A stretch of DNA of 55,648 nucleotides from an uncultured Prevotella sp. (GCA_946548065.1 CAMNPM010000011.1:1-55648), one strand, 5' to 3'. Positions 17,501 to 25,776 are shown, counted from the stretch's first letter. Notes: generated by a model from the letters alone, not told the origin. Numbers and translations: made by a program.

Positions 17501-17623
17501 CGATGGAATGGGCTTTTCGGAGCGATGGTAGCCACAATAGGAATAATCCATCGGCACCTCCTGGGATACCGATGGAATTATAGTAGTGATAAGTCCTAAG
17601 AGGACTAATAGCTGTCTCATCAT
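14564..17623 (-). CDS. Exported two-part protein: pectate-lyase-like beta-helix plus glycosidase-like C-terminal half
   Basis: The 1019-residue protein has a signal peptide (about 1-20, ending SVSQ). Residues about 40-480 form a right-handed beta-helix of the pectate lyase/GH28 superfamily: DNSPMLQAAIDAVSQQ, GVVLRGSGRDKTVL, GVENLTLESDYD and NCWVRMVNFRHLAGS-type coils. Residues about 540-1019 are unrelated to that fold and resemble a TIM barrel: KWYFWRLQQF, FLEPVNFTGD, then NVIHSIGEEFTGPLHF (Glu800/Glu801) and DIIDIEQWFYH (Glu856). Those positions recall the acid/base and nucleophile strands of clan GH-A, but this is inference. Pairing with a PL1 lyase and DUF3826 points to pectin side chains. 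Its ATG overlaps the DUF3826 stop (ATGA). Confidence 0.7.
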   Translation of the reverse strand: MMRQLLVLLGLITTIIPSVSQEVPMDYSYCGYHRSEKPIPSALVVVYVQAQPGDNSPMLQAAIDAVSQQKANPQTGLRGAVLLAEGVYELSEPLRIRTSGVVLRGSGRDKTVLRKTGYDRGALVYIEGTHDVAELASFDVADVKAGSITCTVMGATGKDAPGKGASQQLKAGARIAVCRPSTQEWIESLGCSSFGGGKRMGYWAWHVGDIDLRWNRTILSVDGSSLTLDAPVTCSIESRWGGAKAVVYEQPGLIAECGVENLTLESDYDRSLPMDESHCWDGVYVADAENCWVRMVNFRHLAGSAVVVQKSAWQITVEDCKSLQPISEIGGLRRRTFLTMGEKVLFQRCYSEHGINDFAVGHTAAGPNAFVQCDSYESLGPSGAIASWAPGILFDIVNIDGNDIVFKNWELEKFGAGWATANSTMWQSTAAGLFCYSPDSLNRNYSRGCWGQVMGNGEYSEMNEHVRPYSLFAAQLEQRLHRDVKAQCRILERDLNASSSPTIDEAIQMAREAMKPRVSLAMWIDSAVFQADILRGRLKPFEYRPLVSRDFRSHNYAVVNGWLTKNDAVLVGGKHQTPWWNGRTTDASMAKAKYALTRFVPGQECRGGTDRIDSVVAEMQRSHTLLFSQNYGLWTDRRRDDHERIRRKNGDAWAPFYEQPFARTGVSTTAHPSLLTSQLAWDGMSKYDLTQLNKWYFWRLQQFAKKTESIGLLLKNQHYFQHNILEAGAHWVDCPWRTANNVNGTPFLEPVNFTGDKRIFTATLFYDIENPVLRQLHRQYIRQSLDAFKGQPNVIHSIGEEFTGPLHFVQFWLDVVAEWEQENGQVLVDLAVNKDVQDAILNDPVRSKIVDIIDIEQWFYHNKGEYAPPGGVNMAQRQYMRKIRTGGARFEDVYRAVSEYRSHYPGKAVVYSAQKHPEMCWASLMAGGSCAAIPVVDQAFLHELARMAPVAPTAEGVYMLKGERGWLVYSETAHNRLEIGKNRYMLHSVDAKSGKISYLKDVSGEVDLPDKGVYWILRK

Positions 17624-18228
17624 TTCTTCTTAGCTTCTTCGATTCGCTTCATCCAGTTGTCACGCTCCTTCTTGAGGTCGTAGCCGCGGGCTGACAGCCA
17701 GTTGTTGGTGCGGCCGCGATACTTGTCGAACCAGAAGTGCTTTCCCTTAGAGTCGGCGGCATCCAAGGCATACTCGCGAGCCTCCTGAAGCCAGATGAGC
17801 ACCTGGCGCTTCTCGAAGTCCGTCAGGGAAGGTATCATGTCCTGAGTAGCCTGGTAGTCGCGCTTCAGCCGTCCGAAGGTCATGCCGTCCTTCACAGCCT
17901 CTATCTGCTCGTCGTTGAGGTAGAGGGCAAGGGCAGAAGCCAGTTCGAAGTGATGCCGGTAGAGTTCGGCCTGCAGGGCATCCTGTTGCGACTTGTCGTA
18001 TTTCGCATGGATGTCGTTCAGCTGGAAGTAGCGGTTGGCAATGATGTTGCGTACGGCAAGAGCCTGCTGGCTGTCGGTAAGCTGCAGACCGTCGACTATC
18101 TTCTGCGCGCGCCCCTTGATGGTCTCCACATAGGCAGAGTCGCGCCCATCGGCATTCAGCACCACCTCTTGGGCATTGGCTGTCAGGGTGAGTAGCGATA
18201 ATAACGCTACAAACAGAACTTTTCTCAT
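17620..18228 (-). CDS. DUF3826 exported protein
   Basis: The 202-residue helical protein has a signal peptide (residues 1-19, ending ANAQ). It matches DUF3826: RAQKIVDGLQLTDSQQALAVRNI, the central helices, and the diagnostic end HFWFDKYRGRTNNWLSARGYDLKKE. The family is found almost only in Bacteroidetes, next to pectate lyases and other pectin genes, and has no assigned activity. It lies 14 bp after the PL1 gene and overlaps the next gene by 4 bp, so all three are translated from one message. Confidence 0.85.
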   Translation of the reverse strand: MRKVLFVALLSLLTLTANAQEVVLNADGRDSAYVETIKGRAQKIVDGLQLTDSQQALAVRNIIANRYFQLNDIHAKYDKSQQDALQAELYRHHFELASALALYLNDEQIEAVKDGMTFGRLKRDYQATQDMIPSLTDFEKRQVLIWLQEAREYALDAADSKGKHFWFDKYRGRTNNWLSARGYDLKKERDNWMKRIEEAKKK

Positions 18229-18242
18229 AACGCGTTGCGTGT

Positions 18243-19979
18243 TTAGTTGATGCGCTTCACCAGCGTGTCGTGGTTGTTTTTCAGGTCTGTCCAGTCAACC
18301 TTCACGTTGGTGGGAATGTCGTTGATGTACTTCTCGATATTGGTATAGCCATCGCCCGTGCAGTCCTTGTTGGCATCGGAGGGGTCGTTGGGGTCTAAGC
18401 CGTTCTCCACCTCCCAGAAATTGGGCATTCCGTCGCCGTCGTTGTCCTTCCAGGGCTTCCAAGAGCGGTATTCAGGATAGCCGCCCATCTGACGGGGGTC
18501 GGTAATGATACCCAGCTTGTAGCTGTCCTTAGGCAGGCGGCGGTACTTGAAGAAGCCCTCTTCGTTCTTCGACTTCTTATGCAGTCCCCACATGTCGCCA
18601 TAAGGATTGTCCTTCACCTTCTTCTCGTAGTCCTCGACATAGTACGCCTTGCCGGTACGCACCTCCTCGCAGATGCGCTGGTCTATGACATCGCGGCAGG
18701 GGATGGTGGCGCCCACGTTGTTGAGTACCCATTGGTAGGCGTTGCGCGTATCCATGACGGTCAGGAAAGGCATGGTGAAGGGTTCATTGGAGCGCATCAG
18801 GGTCAGCTCGGTATCGTCCATCTCGCCATCCTTGTCGGCAGTCTGCACACCACCCTTCCAGTTGTCCTTGGTAATCTCGGGATAGCCCTCCATGATGTTG
18901 CCATGTGCATAGACGCGACCGAACTGCTTGAAGGGGAAGAGTCCCTCTGAGCGGCTCTCGGCCTTGATGATGCGATGGCCTACATTCTCATCCTTTGGAG
19001 TGAGGGGACCGGGCTTGTAGTAGTTGTTGATGAAGTTGAACATCGAGCGGAACTCACCTCCGTCGGCAGTACGATGTACCCAGTTGTAGACTACATTATT
19101 AATGAAGTTGAACACGCCAGCCCAGCCCACACTCGGGTTGCGACCCGTATTATCGGCCCACAGGTTGCGCATGAAGGTAGTGTTCTCGCCTCCGATGGTA
19201 GAGCCGAAGGCATGGTTCCACGTATCGAGAGCCTTAGCGGAAATGGTGTTCTGGATGGTCACGTTGACAGTAGGCGTCTTACGCTTGGCCTTGCCGTCGT
19301 TGAGGTCGAACATGTGGCGATAGAACGAGATATTCTCGTCCAGTCCCCACTCGCACGAGCAATGGTCAATCATGATGTTGCCCACAGGATTGCCGCCGAA
19401 GGAATCCTCGCGGTAGGTCACCTGCGTCTCGCCACGACGGAAGCGCATGTGGCGCACGATGACGTCGTGGGTATCGACCTGGAACGACTCGCCCGCGATG
19501 ATGACGCCATCGCCGGGAGCAGTCTGTCCGGCAATCGTGATATAAGGAGCGCGGACATAGATGGGCGACTTCAGACGGATGATGCCCGACACGTTGAACA
19601 CCACGATACGGGCGCCTCCCTGTTCACAAGCCCAGCGGAACGAGCCGGGGCCGTCGTCGGCCAGCGTAGTGACCGTCAACACCTTGCCGCCGCGGCCGCC
19701 AAAGGTGTACATGCCGCCGCCCTCGGCACCGGGGAAGGCCGGTATCTTTGCCTGTCGAAGGTCGTAGGGCATGCTGGCCCAAGGCACGTAGGGGCGGCCG
19801 GCCTTGGCCTCCTCGATAACGATGGGGAAGGCTACGGCCCAGGCAGAGTCACTATGAGCCTGCCATTGCTTTTTCTGATTCTCGATGTAGTTCTTGGCTT
19901 CGCTAGTCAAGTCTGGATACTGGGCATGAACCGACAAAGTCAGTCCCAGTACTGATGCCAAAAGAATAAGTCTTTTCAT
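18243..19979 (-). CDS. PL1-family pectate lyase with C-terminal calcium-binding repeat
   Basis: The 578-residue enzyme has a signal peptide (ending SVHAQ); the upstream ATG at 20000 adds seven residues and cannot be excluded. The catalytic beta-helix starts at PAFPGAEGGGMYTFGGRGG and shows VSGIIRLKSPIYV, ITIAGQTAPGDGV, DVIVRHMRFRRGE and MIDHCSCEWGLDE. These match polysaccharide lyase family 1, which cleaves polygalacturonate by beta-elimination with calcium. Near residue 520 a DNDGDGMPNFWE...DPNDPSDANKD segment is a thrombospondin type 3-like calcium motif. It heads the operon with DUF3826 and the beta-helix protein and faces away from the fucose transporter gene. Its promoter has no TAnnTTTG match, and a folded leader (20025-20078) precedes it. 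Confidence 0.85.
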   Translation of the reverse strand: MKRLILLASVLGLTLSVHAQYPDLTSEAKNYIENQKKQWQAHSDSAWAVAFPIVIEEAKAGRPYVPWASMPYDLRQAKIPAFPGAEGGGMYTFGGRGGKVLTVTTLADDGPGSFRWACEQGGARIVVFNVSGIIRLKSPIYVRAPYITIAGQTAPGDGVIIAGESFQVDTHDVIVRHMRFRRGETQVTYREDSFGGNPVGNIMIDHCSCEWGLDENISFYRHMFDLNDGKAKRKTPTVNVTIQNTISAKALDTWNHAFGSTIGGENTTFMRNLWADNTGRNPSVGWAGVFNFINNVVYNWVHRTADGGEFRSMFNFINNYYKPGPLTPKDENVGHRIIKAESRSEGLFPFKQFGRVYAHGNIMEGYPEITKDNWKGGVQTADKDGEMDDTELTLMRSNEPFTMPFLTVMDTRNAYQWVLNNVGATIPCRDVIDQRICEEVRTGKAYYVEDYEKKVKDNPYGDMWGLHKKSKNEEGFFKYRRLPKDSYKLGIITDPRQMGGYPEYRSWKPWKDNDGDGMPNFWEVENGLDPNDPSDANKDCTGDGYTNIEKYINDIPTNVKVDWTDLKNNHDTLVKRIN

Positions 19980-20024
19980 AAAATATTTTTTTGAGTACAT
20001 TATGTTTTTTTGTCTGTTTACGCA

Positions 20025-20078
20025 CCGTGGCGTATCATCTTCAAAGAAGACGTACAGAGGCCGGCTATGTCCCCACGG
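20025..20078 (-). ncRNA. Candidate three-way-junction RNA upstream of pectate lyase operon
   Basis: CCGTGG (20025-20030) pairs with CCACGG (20073-20078) and encloses two hairpins: TCTTC-AAA-GAAGA (20038-20050) and ACAGAG...CTATGT (20054-20070). It would sit in the leader of the PL1 operon on the reverse strand. The strand is uncertain because the fold is symmetric. No named riboswitch family was recognised. Confidence 0.45.
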
Positions 20079-20154
20079 GTAACATACTTTAAGAAATCGT
20101 GTGTCATTTTCTAAAAAACCTTGTCATCTTTATTGCAAAAAGAAAAAAAATGCT

Positions 20155-20162
20155 TACCTTTG
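20155..20162 (+). promoter_or_regulatory. -7 promoter element TACCTTTG
   Basis: Exact box with a TTG at 20133-20135, 19 bp upstream, the usual -33 spacing. It lies 39 bp before the FucP-type ATG. Confidence 0.8.
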
Positions 20163-20201
20163 CAAGGCTTATGACTTGAAACGCTACTTAGAAAGGTATT
20201 T

Positions 20202-21512
20202 ATGGAGAAAAACAATCAGCCCATTCTCTCGAAGGACGGTATAAACTATCTCGTTCCGTTCATCCTCATCACCTCATGCTTTGCCCTCTGGGGATTTGCC
20301 AACGACATCACCAACCCGATGGTGAAGGCTTTCTCGAAGATTTTCCGTATGAGCGTCACCGACGGCGCCCTGGTGCAGGTGGCCTTCTATGGAGGCTATT
20401 TCGCTATGGCGTTCCCGGCTGCTATGTTTATCCGCAAATACTCCTATAAGGCGGGCGTTCTGATGGGCCTCGGACTCTATGCTACGGGTGCCTTGATGTT
20501 CCTGCCGGCCTCGTGGACGGGCATGTACTATCCCTTCCTGGTGGCTTACTTTATCCTGACCTGCGGACTGTCGTTTCTGGAAACCAGCTGCAACCCCTAT
20601 ATCCTGTCGATGGGTAGCGAGGAGACTGCCACGCGCAGGCTGAACATGGCGCAATGCTTCAACCCCATGGGGTCGTTGTGCGGCATGTATGTGGCCATGA
20701 ACTTCATTCAGGCCAAGCTGCATCCCGCCTCTACCGACGAGCGGGCCGTGCTGGACGATGCCCAGTTTGAGGCGATGAAGCAGAGCGATCTCTCCGTGCT
20801 GATTACTCCCTACCTGGCCATCGGGGCCGTCATCATCGTGATGTTTGCCGTCATCTGGTTTACCAAGATGCCGCACAACGCCGACAAGAACCACGATGTG
20901 CATCCGCTGGCCACGCTGAAGCGTATCTGTCGCATCGACTACTACCGCGAGGGGGTTATTGCACAGTTCTTCTATGTGGGTGTGCAAATCATGTGCTGGA
21001 CGTTCATAATACAATATGGTACGCGCGTACTGATGAACGAAGGAATGACGGAGCAGGCTGCCGAGGTGTTGTCGCAACGCTACAATATCATAGCGATGGT
21101 CATCTTTGTCTCCTCCCGATTCATCTGCACCTACTTCCTAAAATACATCAACGCTGGTGCGCTGCTGGGCATACTGGCCATAGTAGGAGCTCTGCTTACC
21201 CTGGGAGTCATCTTCATCGACGGCCGCTGGGGACTCTACTGCCTCGTGGCCATCTCGGCCTGCATGTCGCTCATGTTCCCCACCATCTACGGCATTGCCC
21301 TTCAGGGACTGGGCGACGATGCCAAGTTCGGAGCAGCCGGACTGATCATGGCCATCCTGGGAGGTAGCGTACTGCCCCCGCTGCAGGCCAGCATCATCGA
21401 CCAGCACGAACTGTTCGGCATGCCCGCCGTCAACCTCTCGTTTGTACTGCCGCTCATCTGCTTCCTGGTCATCATCTGTTATGGCTACAGGACCTATATA
21501 CGCACAAAATAA
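20202..21512 (+). CDS. fucP: L-fucose:H+ symporter-type MFS transporter (FHS family)
   Basis: The 436-residue protein has twelve membrane segments and the pattern of the fucose:H+ symporter family: LVPFILITSCFALWGFANDITNPMV at the N-terminus (the family's key acidic residue is in this helix), ALVQVAFYGGYFAMA, GLSFLETSCNPYIL and NPMGSLCG. These carriers take up L-fucose, and some members take up other hexoses or N-acetylglucosamine. Divergence from a pectate lyase operon fits uptake of fucose released from rhamnogalacturonan. No fucose isomerase or kinase is in the window, so substrate is inferred from family alone. The next gene starts 24 bp later and may be partly read through. Confidence 0.8.
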   Translation: MEKNNQPILSKDGINYLVPFILITSCFALWGFANDITNPMVKAFSKIFRMSVTDGALVQVAFYGGYFAMAFPAAMFIRKYSYKAGVLMGLGLYATGALMFLPASWTGMYYPFLVAYFILTCGLSFLETSCNPYILSMGSEETATRRLNMAQCFNPMGSLCGMYVAMNFIQAKLHPASTDERAVLDDAQFEAMKQSDLSVLITPYLAIGAVIIVMFAVIWFTKMPHNADKNHDVHPLATLKRICRIDYYREGVIAQFFYVGVQIMCWTFIIQYGTRVLMNEGMTEQAAEVLSQRYNIIAMVIFVSSRFICTYFLKYINAGALLGILAIVGALLTLGVIFIDGRWGLYCLVAISACMSLMFPTIYGIALQGLGDDAKFGAAGLIMAILGGSVLPPLQASIIDQHELFGMPAVNLSFVLPLICFLVIICYGYRTYIRTK

Positions 21513-21536
21513 TAACAATCCTATAATATTTCAGTT

Positions 21537-23255
21537 ATGGACGACTCTCAAAACTACCTCTTGCTGGCCTTTCGCTTGTTAGGCTCGCTGGCTCTTTTGA
21601 TGTATGGTATGAAGACTATGAGTGATGCCCTGCAGAAGATGGCTGGTCCTCAGCTGCGTCACGTCTTAGGTGCTATGACCACCAACCGCTTTACCGGTAT
21701 GCTGACGGGAATGGGCGTGACAGCTGCCGTACAATCGTCAACCGCTACCACGGTCATGACCGTGTCGTTTGTCTCGGCAGGACTGCTGACCTTGGCGCAG
21801 GCCATCTCGGTCATCATGGGTGCCAATATCGGTACCACTCTGACAGCCTGGATCATGTCGGCTGGATTCTCGTTCAACATTACCGACTTTGTCTATCCGG
21901 CATTTTTTATTGCCATTATCCTCATCTACCGTAAAAGCAATCGCGTAGTAGGCGACTTCCTGTTCGGTATTGCCTTCATGTTCCTCGGACTGGGAACGCT
22001 TCGCCAGACGGGTATCGACATGCACCTGGGCGAGAATCAGGCGGTGCTGGCTTTCTTCTCGTCGTTCGACCCTGAGTCGTTCAGTACCACACTACTGTTC
22101 CTGCTCATCGGTGGCATACTGACCATGTGCGTTCAGTCGTCTGCCGCTGTGATGGCCATCACCATGATACTCTGCTCCAGCGGTGTGCTGCCTATCTATC
22201 AAGGTATAGCCTTGGTAATGGGTGAGAATATCGGTACTACAGTAACTTCTAACATTGTGGCACTCTCGGCCGGTACCCAGGCTCGCCGGGCTGCATTTGC
22301 ACACATGTTCTTTAATCTCTTTGGTGTCTGCTGGATACTCATCGTGTTCCGTCCCTTTGTCGATATGGTATGCGGACTGGTAGGCTACGATGTCACGATG
22401 ACCAAGGAGGCTGCAGGCAATGCCGCCTTCCTGGCCAATGCTGCCAAGCTGAGCTTTGTACTGGCAGCATTCCACACCTGTTTCAACCTCGCCAACACGG
22501 GTATCCTGATATGGTTCATCCCACAGATTGAAAAGTTGGTATGCAAGGTCATCAAGCAGAAGGTGACAGAGGAAGAAGAGGAGTCTCGCCTGCACTACAT
22601 CCAGAGCGGTATCATCAAGACTCCGGAAATTGCCGTGCTGCAGGCACAAAAGGAGATTGGCGTCTTCGGCAACCGTATGCAACGCATGTTCGGCATGGTG
22701 CGCGACCTCTTGGAGGAAAAGGACGGCGACAAGTTCACCAAGCTCTATTCGCGCATTGAGAAGTACGAAGGCATCTCCGACAATATGGAGATTGAGATAG
22801 CCCGCTACCTGGAGCAGGTTGGCGATGCCCATCTGTCGGACGAGACGAAGTGGAAGATACGCCAGATGATGCGTCAGATTAGTGAGCTGGAGTCAATAGG
22901 CGATGCCTGTTTCAATCTGGCCCGTACGCTGAACCGCCACCTGCAGTCGCAGAAGGAATTTACGAAGCACCAGTACGAGGAGCTTCATGGCATGATGCAG
23001 CTTACGGATGACTCACTCACGCAAATGAACCGTGCCCTCAGCGGACGTCGCGAAGAGCAGAACATCAATGAGACGTTCCGTATCGAGAACGAGATCAACG
23101 CCCTGCGCAACCGTCTGAAGAGCGACAACATCCAGGCTATAAACGACCATGAGTACGACTATGCCATTGGGACAATGTATACCGACCTTGTGGCTGAGTG
23201 CGAGAAGCTGGGCGACTATGTTGTCAATGTTGTCGAGGCAAGACTGGGCAGATAA
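21537..23255 (+). CDS. Na/Pi cotransporter family protein with PhoU-like C-terminal domain (first copy)
   Basis: The 572-residue protein has two inverted membrane repeats, each with the QSS signature of type II sodium/phosphate cotransporters: TAAVQSSTATTVMTVSF (about residue 62) and VQSSAAVMAITM (about 200). After roughly residue 340 it is cytoplasmic and helical with two PhoU-like repeats (SRIEKYEGISDNMEIEIARYL, then QISELESIGDACFNLARTL). It should import phosphate with sodium. It is a close paralogue of the gene at 23427, so the pair arose by tandem duplication and then diverged in the membrane loops. It lies 24 bp behind the fucose transporter without its own clear promoter. Confidence 0.85.
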   Translation: MDDSQNYLLLAFRLLGSLALLMYGMKTMSDALQKMAGPQLRHVLGAMTTNRFTGMLTGMGVTAAVQSSTATTVMTVSFVSAGLLTLAQAISVIMGANIGTTLTAWIMSAGFSFNITDFVYPAFFIAIILIYRKSNRVVGDFLFGIAFMFLGLGTLRQTGIDMHLGENQAVLAFFSSFDPESFSTTLLFLLIGGILTMCVQSSAAVMAITMILCSSGVLPIYQGIALVMGENIGTTVTSNIVALSAGTQARRAAFAHMFFNLFGVCWILIVFRPFVDMVCGLVGYDVTMTKEAAGNAAFLANAAKLSFVLAAFHTCFNLANTGILIWFIPQIEKLVCKVIKQKVTEEEEESRLHYIQSGIIKTPEIAVLQAQKEIGVFGNRMQRMFGMVRDLLEEKDGDKFTKLYSRIEKYEGISDNMEIEIARYLEQVGDAHLSDETKWKIRQMMRQISELESIGDACFNLARTLNRHLQSQKEFTKHQYEELHGMMQLTDDSLTQMNRALSGRREEQNINETFRIENEINALRNRLKSDNIQAINDHEYDYAIGTMYTDLVAECEKLGDYVVNVVEARLGR

Positions 23256-23287
23256 ACCATAACAGGTGCCTAAAAAACTGTCCTGCC

Positions 23288-23306
23288 TACGTATAGGCTA
23301 TACGTA
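23288..23306. promoter_or_regulatory. Perfect palindrome between the two phosphate transporters
   Basis: TACGTATAG and its complement are separated by one base. The site is 33 bp after the first transporter and has no T-run, so an operator is more likely than a terminator. Confidence 0.4.
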
Positions 23307-23319
23307 TTGACACAAAATT

Positions 23320-23345
23320 GTAATTGCATCGTAACCATTGTTTAA
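23320..23345 (+). promoter_or_regulatory. Pho-box-like direct repeat
   Basis: GTAA at 23320, GTAA at 23331 and TTAA at 23342 recur every 11 bp, the spacing of PhoB half sites. The repeat lies 34-59 bp upstream of the -7 box of the second transporter, a normal activator position. A PhoB-like regulator is encoded 1.7 kb downstream. Confidence 0.5.
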
Positions 23346-23378
23346 CCTGTTTTTGCTGGTTCAAATATGAAAAGTGCG

Positions 23379-23386
23379 TACCTTTG
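23379..23386 (+). promoter_or_regulatory. -7 promoter element TACCTTTG
   Basis: Exact box 41 bp before the second Na/Pi transporter start. Confidence 0.75.
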
Positions 23387-23426
23387 CACCAACAATATTT
23401 GAGTAAACCAACAACAACAGGTTAAA

Positions 23427-25088
23427 ATGGATACGACCCCTAACTACATGATGGCGCTGCTGAAGATTCTGGGTGCATTGGGCTTGCTGATCTATGGTAT
23501 GAAGCAGATGAGTGAGGCTCTACAGAAGATGGCAGGACCACAGCTGCGTCATATTCTGGGACGAATGACCACCAATCGGTGGACGGGTATGCTGACGGGC
23601 ATAGGCGTGACGGCAGCCGTACAATCATCTTCAGCCACGACGGTGATGACCGTCTCGTTTGTCAATGCCGGTCTGCTTACCCTGGCACAGGCCATCTCTG
23701 TCATCATGGGTGCCAACATCGGTACGACACTGACGGCATGGATCATCTCGCTCGGCTATGATGTCGACCTGACGAATCTGGTATTTCCTGCCTTCTTCTT
23801 CGGCATGGTGCTTATCTACCGTCAGCGTCACCGCTATGTAGGCGACTTCTTGTTCGGTACAGCCTTCATGTTCCTATCGCTCGTCATGCTTAGTGCTGCC
23901 GGGCGCGAGATGGACCTGGCACACAACGACGATGTGGTCAGCTTCTTCGCCTCCTTCGACACACAAAGCTACTTCACCATATTGGCCTTCCTGACGATAG
24001 GAACGGTCATCACCTGCATCGTACAATCGTCGGCAGCCGTGATGGCCATCACCATCATGCTCTGCTCCACCGGAGTGCTGCCCATCTATCTGGGCATCGC
24101 CCTGGTGATGGGCGAGAACATCGGTACCACAGCCACAGCCAACTTAGTAGCATTGGGAGCCAATAGACAGGCCCGACGAGCCGCTCTGGCACACCTGATA
24201 TTTAATGTAATAGGTGTAGTGTGGGTACTCTGTCTCTTCTATCCCTTTGTCAACTTAGTGCTAAGAATAGCCCATGGAGCCTCGCTACCTGTGGTCTTGG
24301 CAGCATTCCACACCTGTTTCAACATCACCAACACGCTATTACTCATAGGATTCATTGCACAGATAGAGAAACTTTGCATGAAGCTGCTGCCCGACATAGA
24401 GGAGAAGCAGGAGCCTTTCCGCCTGCAATACATAGAGACCCAGCTGATCAAGACACCGGAAATCGCCGTACTGCAAGCTCAGCGCGAAACGGCATGCTTC
24501 GCCAAGCGCATGCAGGAAATGTTTGGCTTGGTAGGCCAACTGCTACACGAAAACAGCGACAAGGAATTCCAAAAACAGTTCAGCCAGATAGCCAATGAAG
24601 AAGATTTCTCCGACCAGATGGAAATGGCCATAGCCAACTATCTGGAGGAAGTGAGCAATGCCCATCTCTCAGACGACACAAAACTGAAAATCAGCAAGAT
24701 GATGCGTCAGATAGACGAGCTTGAGAGTATCGGAGATGCCTGCTATAACCTGGCACGCATCCTAAACCGCCAACAAGAGTCGGGAAAACATTTCACCGAA
24801 AGCCAGCTGGCGAACATCATGAAGATGATGATGCTCGTAGAATCTGCATTGAATCAGATGAACCATGTGATGCAAGGACATCGTGAGAACAAGAATGCCA
24901 AGCAGACCTTCTATCTGGAGAACCAGATTAACGACTTGCGCAACCAGCTGAAGGCAGACCTTATCGCAGACAACAGTAAGCGTGAATACGGCTATTTGGT
25001 GGGAACCCAGTACATCGAGTTCATCAGCGAATGCGAGAAGTTAGGCGACTATATTGTGAATGTTGTTCAGGCCAGGCTTGGTAATTAA
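23427..25088 (+). CDS. Na/Pi cotransporter family protein with PhoU-like C-terminal domain (second copy)
   Basis: The 553-residue protein is homologous along its length to the preceding transporter, with the same TAAVQSSSATTVMTVSF and VQSSAAVMAITIM signatures and PhoU-like tail (QIDELESIGDACYNLARIL). It lacks about 20 residues of the first copy in the last membrane region. Unlike the first copy it has its own promoter and a Pho-box-like repeat, so this copy is the better candidate for induction by phosphate starvation. The response regulator starts 26 bp after its stop but has a separate promoter overlapping the gap. Confidence 0.85.
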   Translation: MDTTPNYMMALLKILGALGLLIYGMKQMSEALQKMAGPQLRHILGRMTTNRWTGMLTGIGVTAAVQSSSATTVMTVSFVNAGLLTLAQAISVIMGANIGTTLTAWIISLGYDVDLTNLVFPAFFFGMVLIYRQRHRYVGDFLFGTAFMFLSLVMLSAAGREMDLAHNDDVVSFFASFDTQSYFTILAFLTIGTVITCIVQSSAAVMAITIMLCSTGVLPIYLGIALVMGENIGTTATANLVALGANRQARRAALAHLIFNVIGVVWVLCLFYPFVNLVLRIAHGASLPVVLAAFHTCFNITNTLLLIGFIAQIEKLCMKLLPDIEEKQEPFRLQYIETQLIKTPEIAVLQAQRETACFAKRMQEMFGLVGQLLHENSDKEFQKQFSQIANEEDFSDQMEMAIANYLEEVSNAHLSDDTKLKISKMMRQIDELESIGDACYNLARILNRQQESGKHFTESQLANIMKMMMLVESALNQMNHVMQGHRENKNAKQTFYLENQINDLRNQLKADLIADNSKREYGYLVGTQYIEFISECEKLGDYIVNVVQARLGN

Positions 25089-25100
25089 AAAAAAAGTTAG

Positions 25101-25108
25101 TATCTTTG
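25101..25108 (+). promoter_or_regulatory. -7 promoter element TATCTTTG almost touching the start codon
   Basis: Exact box with TTG at 25078-25080, 20 bp upstream. The ATG at 25114 is five bases after the box, so the transcript would begin at or next to the start codon. Confidence 0.7.
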
Positions 25109-25113
25109 CAGCC

Positions 25114-25776
25114 ATGAAAAGGATTTTGATAGTTGATGACGAACGCGATCTCTGCGAAATCCTCAGTTTTAACCTGAGGTCAGCAGGCTATGATACCGAC
25201 ATCGCCAACTCAGCAGAAGAGGCCTTGGAAAAGATAGCGAACGAGAAGCCTTACGACCTGCTACTGTTGGATGTTATGATGGATGGGATGTCAGGATTCG
25301 AACTAGCCAACCAGCTACAACATCAAGTCCCTATCATCTTCCTCACAGCCAAAGATACAGAAAACGACGTGCTGGAGGGCTTCAGCCTGGGAGCCGACGA
25401 CTATATTGCCAAGCCCTTCTCCATCCGTGAGGTACAAGCACGTATCAAGGCTGTGCTGAACCGTACTGCTACAAGGGAGGAGCACGGCATACTGTCCTGC
25501 GAAAGCCTGACCATCAACCTGGACGACAAAAGCATTCAGATAGATGACAAGAACATATCACTAACACGAACAGAATTTGAGCTCCTGGCACTGCTGCTAA
25601 GCCAAAAAGGACATGTCTTCAGCCGCCAGCAACTCATCGAACGCGTATGGCCAAAGAATGTTGTCGTTACCGACAGAACAGTAGACGTCAACATCACTCG
25701 CCTGCGCAAGAAAATAGGCCGCTATGCCGCCTACATCGCTACACGACAGGGGTATGGCTATTGCTTTGAAATGTAA
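25114..25776 (+). CDS. PhoB-like response regulator (OmpR family)
   Basis: The 220-residue protein has a receiver domain (residues 1-115: acidic pocket VDDE, phosphoacceptor Asp53 in LLLLDVMMDG, FLTAKD, Lys100 in IAKPF). An OmpR/PhoB winged helix follows (about 125-220: SLTRTEFELLALLLSQKGHVFSR, VVTDRTVDVNITRLRKKIG). It is paired with a kinase by a TAATG stop-start overlap and sits behind two phosphate transporters, which supports a PhoB role. The -7 box lies five bases before the ATG, implying a leaderless message. The longer frame starting at 25060 runs through that promoter and is rejected. Confidence 0.85.
   Translation: MKRILIVDDERDLCEILSFNLRSAGYDTDIANSAEEALEKIANEKPYDLLLLDVMMDGMSGFELANQLQHQVPIIFLTAKDTENDVLEGFSLGADDYIAKPFSIREVQARIKAVLNRTATREEHGILSCESLTINLDDKSIQIDDKNISLTRTEFELLALLLSQKGHVFSRQQLIERVWPKNVVVTDRTVDVNITRLRKKIGRYAAYIATRQGYGYCFEM

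Noticed and set aside
20025..20078. Known riboswitch classes (TPP, cobalamin, SAM, guanidine, fluoride, preQ1)
   Set aside because: None of their conserved core sequences is present in either strand.
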